A stretch of DNA of 64,000 nucleotides from Azospirillum ramasamyi (GTDB lineage: Bacteria; Pseudomonadota; Alphaproteobacteria; Azospirillales; Azospirillaceae): NCBI RefSeq assembly GCF_003233655.1, contig NZ_CP029832.1:186001-250000 (forward strand), in the 5' to 3' direction. The notes under the pieces are model-generated. The model was not told the DNA's origin. It worked only from the letters and a program-made list of their open reading frames with translations, and did no database searches. Positions 18,102-27,365 of the stretch are shown one piece after another (position 1 is the first letter of the stretch; the number at the start of each line of letters is the position of its first letter). The position numbers were made by a program, and so were the translations under genes.

Positions 18102-18213
18102 GCGGCGGACGGCGGATTCGGCAGGGTTCCGGCGAGGGCGAGCTTGACGGTGCGCGGAGGGAATGGCCAAATCCTACCCCCTTCGTTTCACGCGCAACCG
18201 TTGAGACAATCCA

Positions 18214-19428
18214 ATGACCTCCGTTCGCATGCCCTCGTCGCGACCGCCATCGCGCTGGGCGAACCTGTTCACCGACCGGCCTGTCACCTGCATCGAGGAT
18301 CTGCGGCAGCTGGCGGAATGGCGCGTGCCGCGGATGTTCTACGATTACGCGGATTCCGGCTCCTACACCGAGTCGACCTACCGCGCCAACGAATCGGACT
18401 TCGGCCGGATCAAGCTGCGCCAGCGCGTGGCGGTGGACATGACCAACCGGACGCTGGCCAGCACCATGGTCGGCCAGCCGGTGGCGATGCCGGTGGCACT
18501 GGCCCCGACCGGCCTGACCGGCATGCAGCATGCCGACGGCGAGATCCTGGCCGCCCGCGCCGCTGCCAGGGCCGGCGTCCCCTTCACGCTGTCGACCATG
18601 AGCATCTGCTCGATCGAGGACGTGGCGGAGAACACCGACAAGCCGTTCTGGTTCCAGCTCTACGTCATGCGCGACCGCGACTTCATCGTCAGGCTGATCG
18701 ACCGGGCCAAGGCGGCCGGCTGCTCGGCGCTGGTGCTGACGCTGGACCTGCAGATCCTCGGCCAGCGCCACAAGGACATCAAGAACGGACTGTCCACCCC
18801 GCCGAAGCTGACCATCGGCAACATCCTGGACATGGCGACCAAGCCGCGCTGGTCCATGAACATGCTGCGCACCAAGCGCCGCACCTTCCGCAACATCGTC
18901 GGCCACGCCTCCGGCGTCAGCAACCTGTCGTCGCTGTCCTCCTGGACGGCGGAGCAGTTCGACCCGACGCTGAACTGGGACGACGTGCGCCGCATCCGCG
19001 ACCGCTGGGGCGGCAAGCTGATCCTGAAGGGCATCCTCGACGCGGAAGACGCGGTGATGGCGGCGGAAACCGGGGCCGACGCGCTGATCGTTTCCAACCA
19101 TGGCGGCCGTCAGCTGGACGGCGCCATCTCCTCCATCGCAGCGCTGCCGGCCATCGTCAAGGCGGTGGGCGACCGGATCGAGGTGCTGATGGACGGCGGC
19201 ATCCGTTCCGGCCAGGACGTGGTGAAGGCATTGGCGCTGGGCGCCAAGGGCACCTTCATCGGCCGCGCCTTCCTCTACGGCCTGGGAGCCGGCGGCGAGG
19301 CCGGCGTGTCCCAGTGCCTGGAGATCATCCGCAAGGAGATGGACGTCACCATGGCGATGTGCGGCCTGCGCGACATCCGGCATGTGACGTCCAACATCCT
19401 GGCCGGGAAGCCCGATTTCGGGGTCTGA
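18214..19428 (+). CDS. lldD: FMN-dependent L-lactate dehydrogenase / alpha-hydroxyacid oxidase
   Basis: 404-residue (beta/alpha)8 FMN enzyme that oxidises L-lactate or a related 2-hydroxyacid and passes electrons to the respiratory chain. Family signatures are present: the N-terminal RVPRMFYDYADSGSYTE, the FMN-binding LAPTGLTGMQHADGE, the active-site histidine segment SNHGGRQLDGAISS with its catalytic His and Arg, and LMDGGIRSGQDVVKAL. No signal peptide or transmembrane helix is obvious, so it is probably membrane-peripheral. The ribosome site is weak. Glycolate or mandelate cannot be excluded as substrate, so the symbol is tentative. Confidence 0.85.
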   Translation: MTSVRMPSSRPPSRWANLFTDRPVTCIEDLRQLAEWRVPRMFYDYADSGSYTESTYRANESDFGRIKLRQRVAVDMTNRTLASTMVGQPVAMPVALAPTGLTGMQHADGEILAARAAARAGVPFTLSTMSICSIEDVAENTDKPFWFQLYVMRDRDFIVRLIDRAKAAGCSALVLTLDLQILGQRHKDIKNGLSTPPKLTIGNILDMATKPRWSMNMLRTKRRTFRNIVGHASGVSNLSSLSSWTAEQFDPTLNWDDVRRIRDRWGGKLILKGILDAEDAVMAAETGADALIVSNHGGRQLDGAISSIAALPAIVKAVGDRIEVLMDGGIRSGQDVVKALALGAKGTFIGRAFLYGLGAGGEAGVSQCLEIIRKEMDVTMAMCGLRDIRHVTSNILAGKPDFGV

Positions 19429-19460
19429 GCGGTTCGCGGATGGTCATGAAGGGATCATGG

Positions 19461-19516
19461 GCGGGGTAGAGCGGTAGAGCGGCGCGGACCGGTTTTCCGG
19501 CGCCGTTCCACCCCGC
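19461..19516 (+). terminator. Imperfect hairpin downstream of lldD
   Basis: The outer stem GCGGGGT (19461-19467)/ACCCCGC (19510-19516) encloses CGGCG (19480-19484)/CGCCG (19501-19505) and CCGG-TTTT-CCGG at 19489-19500. It lies 32 bp after the lldD stop. There is no clear U-tract, so it could be a Rho-assisted terminator or RNA 3'-end structure. The rest of the 306-bp gap (19429-19734) holds a possible -35 TTGACG at 19668, and I see no gene in it. Confidence 0.4.
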
Positions 19517-19734
19517 CTGCCGGTTCGACTATAGGGCTTGCCGGCATAGGTGCCGCGTGAAGAGAAGCCCGTCAGTATTTCAGTTTCGAAACAATGATGG
19601 CCGGGACGTTGCTCACTCTTGAGCACATCAACAGAAGTATTGTGAGAATTAGCGCCAAAGAATTGTGTTGACGAGAAAGATTCACCCATATGGGATGATG
19701 GAAAGCACGAGCCGCGTCCTCATCTCATGACATA

Positions 19735-22263
19735 GTGCTTCTCAATTGGCACCGACCGGCGAGACCGCAGTTGACATCTTCCCTTGAGCCTGCGGACGGC
19801 GAAGTCCCGCCCGCCGGGCATGATCGGGCCGCGTTGGCATTCCTGAGCGGTGGCGCCGGCGAACTCATTCTGGCGCAGGACTGGACGAACACATCCCTGG
19901 GTCCGCCGGAGCTTTGGCCACTGCCGCTCAAGACGATCGTCGGCGTCATGCTCGGCTCCGCCCAGCCGATGTTCGTCGTCTGGGGAACGGAGCGCACGCT
20001 GATCTACAACACGCCTTATGCCGAAATCCTCGCCGACAAGCATCCGCTGGCGATGGGAAAGGATTTTCTCGATGTCTGGAGCGAGATACGCGGCGATCTC
20101 GAGGATATCGTAGCCCAGGCATATCGCGGTGAACCGGTGCAGATGGACGACATCACGCTCTTCATGGAGCGCCGCGGCTACCGGGAAGAAGCCCATTTCT
20201 CCTTTTCCTACTCACCGCTCAGGGTAGACGTCGAGTCGGTCGCCGGCTTGTTCTGCGCCTGCACCGAGATCACCGAACGGGTGATGGTGCAGCGCCGGCT
20301 GATGGAAAGCGAGGCCCGCGCCCGTGCCGATGCCCAGCGCGTGCAGCTTGCCCTCGATGCGGGCGCCATCATCGGCACCTGGTTCTGGCATCTGCCGACC
20401 GACCATGTCACGGCGGACGAACAGTTCGCCCGATCCTTCGGCCTCTCCCCGGAGGTCTGCAGAACGGGTCTCGGCATCGAACAGGTCATCGCGACGGTCC
20501 ATCCCGACGACAAGCCCGGGCTGATGGTGGCGATCGCCGAGGTGCTCGAACACGGCGGGGCATATGCGCATCAATACCGGGTGCTCCGCCAGGACGGGCG
20601 TTACCATTGGATCGAAGCGAACGGCCGGGTAGAGCAGGCTCCCGACGGCACGCCGCTGAGCTTTCCCGGCATCCTCATCGACGTGGAGAGCCGCAGGGCT
20701 GCGGAAACGGCATTGCGCGAAAGCGAGGAGCGCTTCCGGGCCGCCGTTCAGGCCGTCAACGGCATCCTGTGGACCAACAACGCAGATGGAGAGATGCAGG
20801 GCGCGCAGCCCGGCTGGTCCGCGCTCACCGGGCAGTCTTATGACGAGTACCGCGGCTATGGCTGGGCCAAGGCCGTTCACCCCGACGACACCCAGCCGAC
20901 CATCGACGCCTGGAAAGCGGCGGTGGCGGAAGGACGGACCTTCATTTACGAACATCGGGTGCGGCGTCATGACGGCGTCTGGCGCCGTTTCAGCATCCGC
21001 GCCGTCCCGCTGATCGATGCCGGCGGGGCGATCCGCGAGTGGGTCGGCGTCCATACCGACGTGACCGAGCAGCGCGAGGCCGCGGCCGTTCTGGAACGCT
21101 CGCGCGAGGAACTGGAGCGGTTGGTCCAGGAACGCACCATCCAGCTGGTGCAGGCGCAGAAGATGGAGGTCGTCGGGCAGCTCAGCGGCGGCATGGCGCA
21201 TGATTTCAACAACCTGCTCCAGGGGATCGGCGGCTGTCTCGCCGTGCTGGACAGGTATGTTCCCGACGGCCCTCCGCGCCGGCTTTTCACCGCCGCGGAG
21301 GAAGCCATCACTCGCGGCGCCCAGCTGACGCATTCGCTGCTCGCCTTCGCCCGGCGCCAGATGCTGACGCCGAAGCCGACACGGCTGCTTTCCCTCCTCG
21401 AAAGCATGCAGCCGTTGCTGGAACGCACGCTGGGCGGTCTGATCCACTTCGACATCGACGTGCCGGCCGACACGGCGCCGGTGATGGTCGATCCGGCACA
21501 ACTGGAATCGGCGATCCTCAATCTCGCCATCAACGCCAGGGACGCGATGCCCCAGGGCGGGGTCCTGACGCTGCGCGCCGGGAATGCCTCCATCGGGCGG
21601 CAGGGCGAGCCGGGGCACCCGGCGGATCTGGCGCCCGGCGATTATGTGGCGATCACCCTGGCCGATACCGGGACCGGCATGGACGAGCCGACGCTGGCCA
21701 GGGCCTTCGAACCCTTCTTCACCACCAAGGATATCGGCAGGGGTTCGGGCCTTGGGCTGTCGATGGTCTATGGAATGGCTGTCCAGTCCGGCGGCGGGGT
21801 GGCGATCGCCAGCGAGGCCGGCAAGGGCACCGCCGTGACCATCTTCATTCCCCGCGCCATGGAGGACGAGGCGATGGCGGCGCCGCCGTCACCCGCGGCG
21901 AAGCCGGCGAGCCGCAGGATCGTGCTGCTGGCCGATGACGACCATCTGGTCCGGACCGGCGCCTCGGCCGTGCTGGAGATGCTCGGCTACGACGTGCTCG
22001 CCGCCGCGAGCGGAGCGGAGGCACTGAAGGTTCTGCAGGAGGCGGAGGCGGTCGACGTCATGATCACCGACTACGCCATGCCCGGAATGAGCGGCGTCGC
22101 CCTGATCCGGGAGGCGCGGAGACTGGCGCCGGGGCTGCCTATCCTGCTCATCACCGGATACGCGGACCAGCCGGAGGGAGTCGAGCGCTGCACCGTTCTG
22201 CACAAGCCCTTCCGGCCGCAGGCGCTCGCCGAGCAGCTCGCCATCCTTCTGAGTACTGGCTGA
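19735..22263 (+). CDS. Multi-PAS hybrid sensor histidine kinase/response regulator
   Basis: 842-residue cytoplasmic sensor kinase. It has three PAS-type modules (about residues 45-180, 200-320 and 325-445), a HisKA domain with the phosphoacceptor His489 in GGMAHDFNNLLQG, an ATPase domain (about 590-715: NLAINARDAMP, DTGTGMDE, GRGSGLGLSMVYGM) and a C-terminal receiver (about 730-840) with aspartate in MITDYAMPGMSG. No membrane helices are seen. The start is a GTG at 19735; no ATG precedes residue 70, so GTG, or a TTG a few codons later, is needed. The cognate partner is unknown; it may pass phosphate to an unlinked regulator or HPt. Confidence 0.9.
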   Translation: MLLNWHRPARPQLTSSLEPADGEVPPAGHDRAALAFLSGGAGELILAQDWTNTSLGPPELWPLPLKTIVGVMLGSAQPMFVVWGTERTLIYNTPYAEILADKHPLAMGKDFLDVWSEIRGDLEDIVAQAYRGEPVQMDDITLFMERRGYREEAHFSFSYSPLRVDVESVAGLFCACTEITERVMVQRRLMESEARARADAQRVQLALDAGAIIGTWFWHLPTDHVTADEQFARSFGLSPEVCRTGLGIEQVIATVHPDDKPGLMVAIAEVLEHGGAYAHQYRVLRQDGRYHWIEANGRVEQAPDGTPLSFPGILIDVESRRAAETALRESEERFRAAVQAVNGILWTNNADGEMQGAQPGWSALTGQSYDEYRGYGWAKAVHPDDTQPTIDAWKAAVAEGRTFIYEHRVRRHDGVWRRFSIRAVPLIDAGGAIREWVGVHTDVTEQREAAAVLERSREELERLVQERTIQLVQAQKMEVVGQLSGGMAHDFNNLLQGIGGCLAVLDRYVPDGPPRRLFTAAEEAITRGAQLTHSLLAFARRQMLTPKPTRLLSLLESMQPLLERTLGGLIHFDIDVPADTAPVMVDPAQLESAILNLAINARDAMPQGGVLTLRAGNASIGRQGEPGHPADLAPGDYVAITLADTGTGMDEPTLARAFEPFFTTKDIGRGSGLGLSMVYGMAVQSGGGVAIASEAGKGTAVTIFIPRAMEDEAMAAPPSPAAKPASRRIVLLADDDHLVRTGASAVLEMLGYDVLAAASGAEALKVLQEAEAVDVMITDYAMPGMSGVALIREARRLAPGLPILLITGYADQPEGVERCTVLHKPFRPQALAEQLAILLSTG

Positions 22264-22395
22264 GAGCCGGCTGAGAGCGGGCTGACGGTCCGGGCGGCCG
22301 AACCGGACCACCGCGCTCCCCCCCTGCAACGCTTGCCCCCCTGCACTGTTGTACAGGGTCAACGTGCCATGTCGGCGCGCAATGGGGAGTGGTTC

Positions 22396-23181
22396 ATGAG
22401 CGAACTCCGTGAGGGCTGCGCCACCGTCTCCGCGGAGGCCGAAGCCTTCTATACCGAAAGCCTCAAGCTTCTGACCCAGTCGGGAATACCGTTCCTCTTG
22501 GGCGGAACCTATGCGGTCAGCGCCTATACCGGGATCAACCGGCCGACCAAGGACATCGACATCTTCTGCTGCGGTGGCGACTTCCCGCGCATCCTGGGCC
22601 ACTTCCAGGACCATGGCTTCGGAACGGAGATCGAGGACGAACGCTGGATCGGCAAGGTCAAGCATGGCGACCTGTTCTTCGACGTCATCTTCAATTCGGC
22701 CGTCGCCATCAATCCGGTCAACGACCGCTGGTTCAAGGAAGAACACCGCGCGGTGATCTGCGGCGCCGACGTGCGGCTGGTGGCGCCGACCGAAATGATC
22801 TTCTCCAAATCCTTCGTCCAGATGCGCCACAAATACGACGGCCCGGACGTGGCGCACCTTATCCTGAAGCAGCACGACAAGGTCGACTGGAAAAGACTGC
22901 TCGCCCATATGGAGCAGTATTGGGAGGTGCTGCTGATCCACCTCCTGAACTTCCGCTTCATCTACCCGACCGAGCGCGATCGCGTGCCCGGCTGGCTGGT
23001 TGCTGAACTGCTGGAGCGGATGCAGGAACGCGCCAAGCTGCCGGTCGCCCAGACCCGCATCTGCCGGGGCCGCCTGTTCTCCCGCGAGGATTATCTGATC
23101 GACGTCACCCAGTGGGGCTTCGCCGACGTCGTCGGGGAGGAGGGCACGAAGGAGATTCCAAGGGAGAGCAGGAATGGATGA
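22396..23181 (+). CDS. Nucleotidyltransferase-fold protein (AbiEii/MNT-like)
   Basis: 261-residue protein with a pol-beta-type nucleotidyltransferase core. The glycine motif is LLGGTYAVSAYTGINRPT (Gly36-Gly37), the acid pair is Asp53/Asp55 in KDIDIF, and the third acid is Asp96 in FFDVIF. The catalytic triad therefore looks complete. The C-terminal part is helical (HMEQYWEVLLIHLLNFRF). Such folds transfer nucleotides to protein or RNA, as in type IV toxin-antitoxin and MNT systems, but the substrate here is unknown. The ATG at 22396 has GGGGAG six bases upstream. It overlaps the next gene by 8 bp, which implies coupled translation. Confidence 0.75.
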   Translation: MSELREGCATVSAEAEAFYTESLKLLTQSGIPFLLGGTYAVSAYTGINRPTKDIDIFCCGGDFPRILGHFQDHGFGTEIEDERWIGKVKHGDLFFDVIFNSAVAINPVNDRWFKEEHRAVICGADVRLVAPTEMIFSKSFVQMRHKYDGPDVAHLILKQHDKVDWKRLLAHMEQYWEVLLIHLLNFRFIYPTERDRVPGWLVAELLERMQERAKLPVAQTRICRGRLFSREDYLIDVTQWGFADVVGEEGTKEIPRESRNG

Positions 23182-23893
23182 GCGCAGGATGACCGTCGCC
23201 GCCATCGGCGACATCCATGTCGGGGAGACCTCCCAATACCCTTTTCGCGAGCTGTTCCAGGAAATCGCCGGCAAGGCCGACGTGCTGGCGCTGTGCGGCG
23301 ACCTGACCAACCACGGCAAGCCGCGCGAGGCGGAAATCCTGGCCGATGCCCTGCGCGCCATCGGTATCCCCATCGTTGCGGTCTTCGGCAACCATGATTA
23401 CGAATGCGGCCATCTGGACGAGGTCCAGCACATCCTGACCCAGGCCGGCGTCCGTTTTCTGGACGGCGCCCCGCAGGAGATCGGCGGAGTGGGTTTCGCC
23501 GGGGTTAAGGGCTTCGGCGGCGGGTTCGGCAACCGGATGCTGGACAGCTTCGGTGAACCGGCGATCAAGCAGTTCGTCCATGAGGCGGTGAACGAGGCGA
23601 TGCGGCTGGAAAGCGCGCTGCGCCAACTGGACACCGAACGGGTGTTCGTGCTGCTGCACTATGCCCCCATCGCCGCGACGGTGGAGGGGGAGCCGACGGA
23701 GATTTTTCCGTTCCTGGGATCTTCGCGGCTGGCCGAGACCATCGACCGCTTCGACAACGTCCGCGCCATCGTCCACGGCCATGCCCATCACGGGACCTAT
23801 TCGGGAAAGACGCTGCGCGGCACGCCGGTCTACAATGTGGCGCAGACCATCCCGAAGGAATCCGGCCGGCCCTATGCGCTGATCGAGATTTGA
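23174..23893 (+). CDS. Calcineurin-like metallophosphoesterase
   Basis: 239-residue dinuclear-metal phosphoesterase. All five metal/catalytic blocks are visible: Asp13-x-His15 in GDIHVG, Asp43 in CGDLTNHG, Asn73-His74 in GNHDYE, His162 in LLHYAP, and His201-x-His203 in VHGHAHHG. No signal peptide or membrane helix is seen, so it is cytoplasmic. The class hydrolyses phosphomonoesters, phosphodiesters or nucleotides. The gene starts inside the end of the nucleotidyltransferase gene, making a two-gene unit in which one enzyme may add, and the other remove, a nucleotide or phosphate; this pairing is an inference. Confidence 0.87.
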   Translation: MDERRMTVAAIGDIHVGETSQYPFRELFQEIAGKADVLALCGDLTNHGKPREAEILADALRAIGIPIVAVFGNHDYECGHLDEVQHILTQAGVRFLDGAPQEIGGVGFAGVKGFGGGFGNRMLDSFGEPAIKQFVHEAVNEAMRLESALRQLDTERVFVLLHYAPIAATVEGEPTEIFPFLGSSRLAETIDRFDNVRAIVHGHAHHGTYSGKTLRGTPVYNVAQTIPKESGRPYALIEI

Positions 23894-23904
23894 CCGGTGG
23901 AAGT

Positions 23905-23926
23905 CTTCGTTCCGTGACGGACGAAG
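23905..23926 (+). terminator. Hairpin after the metallophosphoesterase gene
   Basis: CTTCGT-CCG and CGG-ACGAAG pair around a TGA loop with one bulged T (23905-23926), 11 bp after the stop codon. No U-run follows, so it may stabilise the 3' end or act in Rho-dependent termination. The following stretch to 24074 is C-rich and carries no gene. Confidence 0.35.
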
Positions 23927-24074
23927 GCCGGGATCGGGGGAGCGGCGCCGCCGGAATTGCGGTTGCCCCCCTCCTCGTCGCCCCCTCCCCCGACGCCCCC
24001 TCCCCGCAATCCCCCCGCCCGAGGCGCGGATGCGGGTTTCCGGCCGGTCGTGGGGCAGCCTTCGGGAGAGGCGC

Positions 24075-24527
24075 TCAGACGGCCACCGTCCGGCCGGCCA
24101 CGATGTGGTTCATGATGCAGGTCATCACCGGTTCCCCCCGCTGGTTCAGCGTGGTGTAGGCCAGCCGCACGGTTCCGCGGTCGCCCCGGCGCGACGGGAT
24201 CGTGTCCACCACCTCCACCCGGGCGCGGATGGTGTCGCCGGGGCGTACCGGGCGCAGCCAGCGCAGCTCGTCCATGCCGGAGCCGCCAAGGCTGGTGCCG
24301 GTGATGATGCCGGTGTCGCGGATCAGGCGGAAGGTCAGCGACAGGGTATGGAAGCCGCTGGCGATCAGTCCCTGGAACGGTCCGTCGGCCGCGGCCACCG
24401 CGTCGAGGTGGAAGGGCTGCGGGTCGAAACGCAGGGCGAAATCCATGATCTGGCTGTCGGTGAGGGTCGCCCCTTCCGATTCGACCACGTCACCGATGCG
24501 GAAATCCTCGAAATGGCGGCCGGGCAT
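24075..24527 (-). CDS. MaoC-family hydratase (R-specific enoyl-CoA hydratase-like)
   Basis: 150-residue hot-dog fold protein. The hydratase-2 catalytic Asp and His lie in RFDPQPFHLD, followed by GLIASGFHTLSLTFRL. The length is that of single-domain MaoC/PhaJ-type proteins that hydrate trans-2-enoyl-CoA to (R)-3-hydroxyacyl-CoA and can feed polyhydroxyalkanoate synthesis or beta-oxidation. The ATG at 24527 is preferred over an upstream in-frame start because GGGAGAG lies upstream and the extra N-terminus is not family-like. It is transcribed alone, divergent from the chemosensory operon. Confidence 0.88.
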   Translation of the reverse strand: MPGRHFEDFRIGDVVESEGATLTDSQIMDFALRFDPQPFHLDAVAAADGPFQGLIASGFHTLSLTFRLIRDTGIITGTSLGGSGMDELRWLRPVRPGDTIRARVEVVDTIPSRRGDRGTVRLAYTTLNQRGEPVMTCIMNHIVAGRTVAV

Positions 24528-24699
24528 CGTCCCGTCTCTCCCTGGTTCGTTGGTTTGGCTGGTCGTCGCCGGTTTTCCGGCATGGCGGAAGACAGTAGAC
24601 CGGCGAAGCAATCAGGCAAAGGTCCCGAATCCGGCGGGCCAGGCATAGGTCATCCGGCGTAAACCTTTGGCGTAATTCGCATTCCAGCCGTGATGGGGC

Positions 24700-25287
24700 A
24701 TGTTCCCGGTCGGATTCCAGACCATCGACGGACGGATGTCACCGCACCCCACGCACAGCCCCTCCCACAGCCTTTCCGCGCCATCGCCGTTCCGTTGCGT
24801 CGTGTTCTCGGTTGCCGGTCAAGCGCTGGCACTGCCTGTGGAATCCGTGCGGCGCTTTCTGCCGTTGCCGCGGCTCGACCGCCTGCCCACCGCGCCGCAG
24901 CCGGTCGAGGGGGTGTTCCGCTATCATGGGGAGGTCGTGCCGGTCCTGCGGCTGGGCGTTCTGCTGGATCTCGCGGCGGGCGGCGGGCAGACTGGGCTCT
25001 ACGCGCCGCTGATCCTGATCACCTGGCAGGGGCGTCCGACCGCGCTGCTGGTCGATCAGGTGCATGGCGACGTGGTGCTGGAGGCGGAGGACCGCGTGGC
25101 CTCCGATCCGTCGCTGTCCTTCAACGGCTGCGCCGCCGGCGCCTTTCCCGATCGCGTGACCGGCCGCCCCGGCACCGTGACGCTGCTCGACCCCGACCGG
25201 CTGCTGAGCGAGGCGGAGGGCCGGCTGCTCGACGCCTTCCGCGCGGCGGAGGAGCAGCGGCTTGCCCGCTGGGAGGGGACGGCATGA
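24700..25287 (+). CDS. cheW: CheW-like coupling protein (first of two)
   Basis: 195-residue CheW-domain protein that would link the chemoreceptor to the CheA kinase. The fold is recognisable from CVVFSVAGQALALPVESVRRF, GVFRYHGEVVPVLRLGVLL and TALLVDQVHGDVVLE. About 30 extra residues precede the domain. The start is either the ATG at 24700 or the one at 24736; neither ribosome site is strong. The stop overlaps the next start (ATGA, 25284-25287). The position resembles WspB in Wsp-type operons. Confidence 0.82.
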   Translation: MFPVGFQTIDGRMSPHPTHSPSHSLSAPSPFRCVVFSVAGQALALPVESVRRFLPLPRLDRLPTAPQPVEGVFRYHGEVVPVLRLGVLLDLAAGGGQTGLYAPLILITWQGRPTALLVDQVHGDVVLEAEDRVASDPSLSFNGCAAGAFPDRVTGRPGTVTLLDPDRLLSEAEGRLLDAFRAAEEQRLARWEGTA

Positions 25288-26702
25288 CTCCCGCAAATCC
25301 CGTCACGGCTGCCGCCGCAGCCATCGAGGCGATCCGCCGCGACCCGCATTTCCCGCGCCTGAAGGCGATGGTGATCGACGCCACCGGGCTCGCCTATTAC
25401 GCCGACAAGGAATCCGCCTTCGCCGAGCGGATCAACCGCCGCCTGCCCTTCGGCCGGATCACGACCGTCGCCGGCTATCTGGCGGCGCTGGAGGCCGAGG
25501 GGCCGGGCGGGCCGGAGTATCAGGGGCTGATAAACGAGCTGGCGGTGGGGGAAACCTTCTTCTTCCGCTATATCGAGCAGTTCGACGCCCTGCGCGCCGT
25601 CGCCATTCCGGAATGCATCCGCCGCAACCAGACAACACGGCTGCTGCGGATCTGGAGTGCGGGCTGCTCCATCGGGCCGGAAGCCTACACGATGGAAATC
25701 CTGCTGAGGCAGCATTTCGCCGACCAGCTGGAAGGCTGGCAGGTCCATATCGTCGGCACCGACATCAACGGCGCCTTCCTTGAGCAGGCCCGCCGCGGCA
25801 CCTATGGCGACTGGGCGGTGCGCGGCCTGTCGCCGGAGACGCTGGAGGCCTGTTTCGACCGCAAGGACAAGCTGTGGTCGGTAAAGCCGAAATACCGGCA
25901 ATGGACCAGCTTCATGCCGTTCAATCTGGTGGAAGGCTCCATTCCGTCCTATCCCCACGGTATCGGGCATTTCGACATCATCCTCTGCCGCAACGTCATG
26001 ATCTATTTCGACGAGGCGACACGGCACCGGCTGCTGGGGAGCCTGCACAACGCGCTGGCCGACGGCGGATGGCTGGTGGTCGGCCATGCCGAGGCCGGAC
26101 CGCAGATGAACGAACTGTTCATCCCGGTGTCGGTCCCCGGCGCCACGCTCTACCGCAAGCAGGGCGACCGGGCCGCCCCGGCACCCGGCGCCACGCCGAG
26201 TCCCTCCACGGCCGAGCCGTCGCCGACGCCGGCCGTCAAGCCGCGGCGCATGTCGGCGGCCAGGCCCGCGGCGAGGACGGCGGCCAAGTCGCCATCCAGG
26301 GCGGTCGCCCCGCCCCCGGCACCGACCCCGCCCGACCAGTCGGAGCCCAACGAGCGCTCCTCCCTGCTGGAAGGCTGCCTGGAACGGGTGGAGGCCAACC
26401 GGATGGACCCCGCGGCCCATTACCAGCTGGGGCTGGTGGAGGAGGAGTTGGGGGTCGGCGATCCGGTCGCGGCCTTCAAGCGGGCGCTGTATCTCGATCC
26501 GCGCTTCGTGCTTGCCGACTACCATCTGGCGCTGGCCTATTGGCGCCGCGGCCGGCTGGTTCCGGCGCAGCGCCATTTCCGCAATGCCCGCGAAGCGCTG
26601 GTGAACCGTTCCGACGACGAGGCGGTGACGGAGGGCGGCGGCCTGACCGTGCAGGAACTGCGCGGGATGCTCGACCTCTGGCTGACCGGTGAGGAGGGTT
26701 GA
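25284..26702 (+). CDS. CheR methyltransferase with C-terminal TPR (WspC-like)
   Basis: 472-residue chemoreceptor methyltransferase that transfers methyl groups from SAM to receptor glutamates. The CheR domain is about residues 1-285: ELAVGETFFFRYIEQF, the SAM motif LRIWSAGCSIGPEAY (with the usual GEE-type position reading GPE), and FDIILCRNVMIYFD. A Pro/Ala-rich linker (about 290-355) leads to TPR-like helices (AAHYQLGLVEEELG, ADYHLALAYWRRG). CheR-TPR proteins typify Wsp and related alternative chemosensory systems. It is joined by overlaps to both neighbouring CheW genes. Confidence 0.9.
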   Translation: MTPANPVTAAAAAIEAIRRDPHFPRLKAMVIDATGLAYYADKESAFAERINRRLPFGRITTVAGYLAALEAEGPGGPEYQGLINELAVGETFFFRYIEQFDALRAVAIPECIRRNQTTRLLRIWSAGCSIGPEAYTMEILLRQHFADQLEGWQVHIVGTDINGAFLEQARRGTYGDWAVRGLSPETLEACFDRKDKLWSVKPKYRQWTSFMPFNLVEGSIPSYPHGIGHFDIILCRNVMIYFDEATRHRLLGSLHNALADGGWLVVGHAEAGPQMNELFIPVSVPGATLYRKQGDRAAPAPGATPSPSTAEPSPTPAVKPRRMSAARPAARTAAKSPSRAVAPPPAPTPPDQSEPNERSSLLEGCLERVEANRMDPAAHYQLGLVEEELGVGDPVAAFKRALYLDPRFVLADYHLALAYWRRGRLVPAQRHFRNAREALVNRSDDEAVTEGGGLTVQELRGMLDLWLTGEEG

Positions 26703-27307
26703 TGGGCCGGGATCCTTCGCCGCGCCGGGAGCCGGGCGCCGCCATCGACTGGCGGGAGGTGCGCGAAAGGCTGGCGCGCCGCAACGCCGTCCTGGCGCAG
26801 ACCTTCGCCGGCCGCGGCCCCTGGGCCGATGCCGTTCTGGACCGCCGCGCCGAGGAGCTCGCCGAGCCGCCGCCCGCCCTCGACGGGGAAGGCGCCGGCA
26901 TCCCCATGCTGGTCGCGCGCGGGGCCGAGATGCTGTATGGGCTGGATCTGCGCCATCTCGGCCAGATCGTCCCGATGCCGCGGCTGGCCCGCGTGCCCGG
27001 GGCGCAGCACGCCGTGCTGGGGGTGATCGCCGTCGCCGGCCGGGTGATGCGGCTGTTCGACCTCGACCGGCTGTGCGGGACCGGTCCGGGCGCCGGGACC
27101 GAGGCGGAGCAGCCCGGCTATGCCGTGGTCCTGCGCACCGGCGGCCGTCCGGCGGCGCTCCGGCTGAGGGAGGTGGAGCGGGTGGCCGATATCGTCCCGC
27201 CGCGCACCCCCGCCCCGGCGGAGGCCGGGCCGCTGGTCAGGGCGATCGCGGAGGACCGCATGGCGATCCTCGACATGGCGGCGTTGCTCGACGCCGTGAA
27301 GACCTGA
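26702..27307 (+). CDS. CheW-like coupling protein (second of two)
   Basis: 201-residue CheW-domain protein with about 65 extra N-terminal residues rich in Arg and Glu. The domain runs from MLVARGAEMLYGLDLRHLG to IAEDRMAILDMAALLD and includes ARVPGAQHAVLGVIAVAGR. The ATG at 26702 shares one base with the upstream stop (TGATG), and AGGAGGG lies just before it. Together with the first CheW gene and CheR-TPR it reproduces the WspB-C-D order. The longer N-terminus may give a different contact in the receptor-kinase array. Confidence 0.82.
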   Translation: MGRDPSPRREPGAAIDWREVRERLARRNAVLAQTFAGRGPWADAVLDRRAEELAEPPPALDGEGAGIPMLVARGAEMLYGLDLRHLGQIVPMPRLARVPGAQHAVLGVIAVAGRVMRLFDLDRLCGTGPGAGTEAEQPGYAVVLRTGGRPAALRLREVERVADIVPPRTPAPAEAGPLVRAIAEDRMAILDMAALLDAVKT

Positions 27308-27365
27308 ATCCTGCCATCAAGAACGATCCATCCGCATTTGAGCCGACCGGGGCTGGAGTCCGAGA

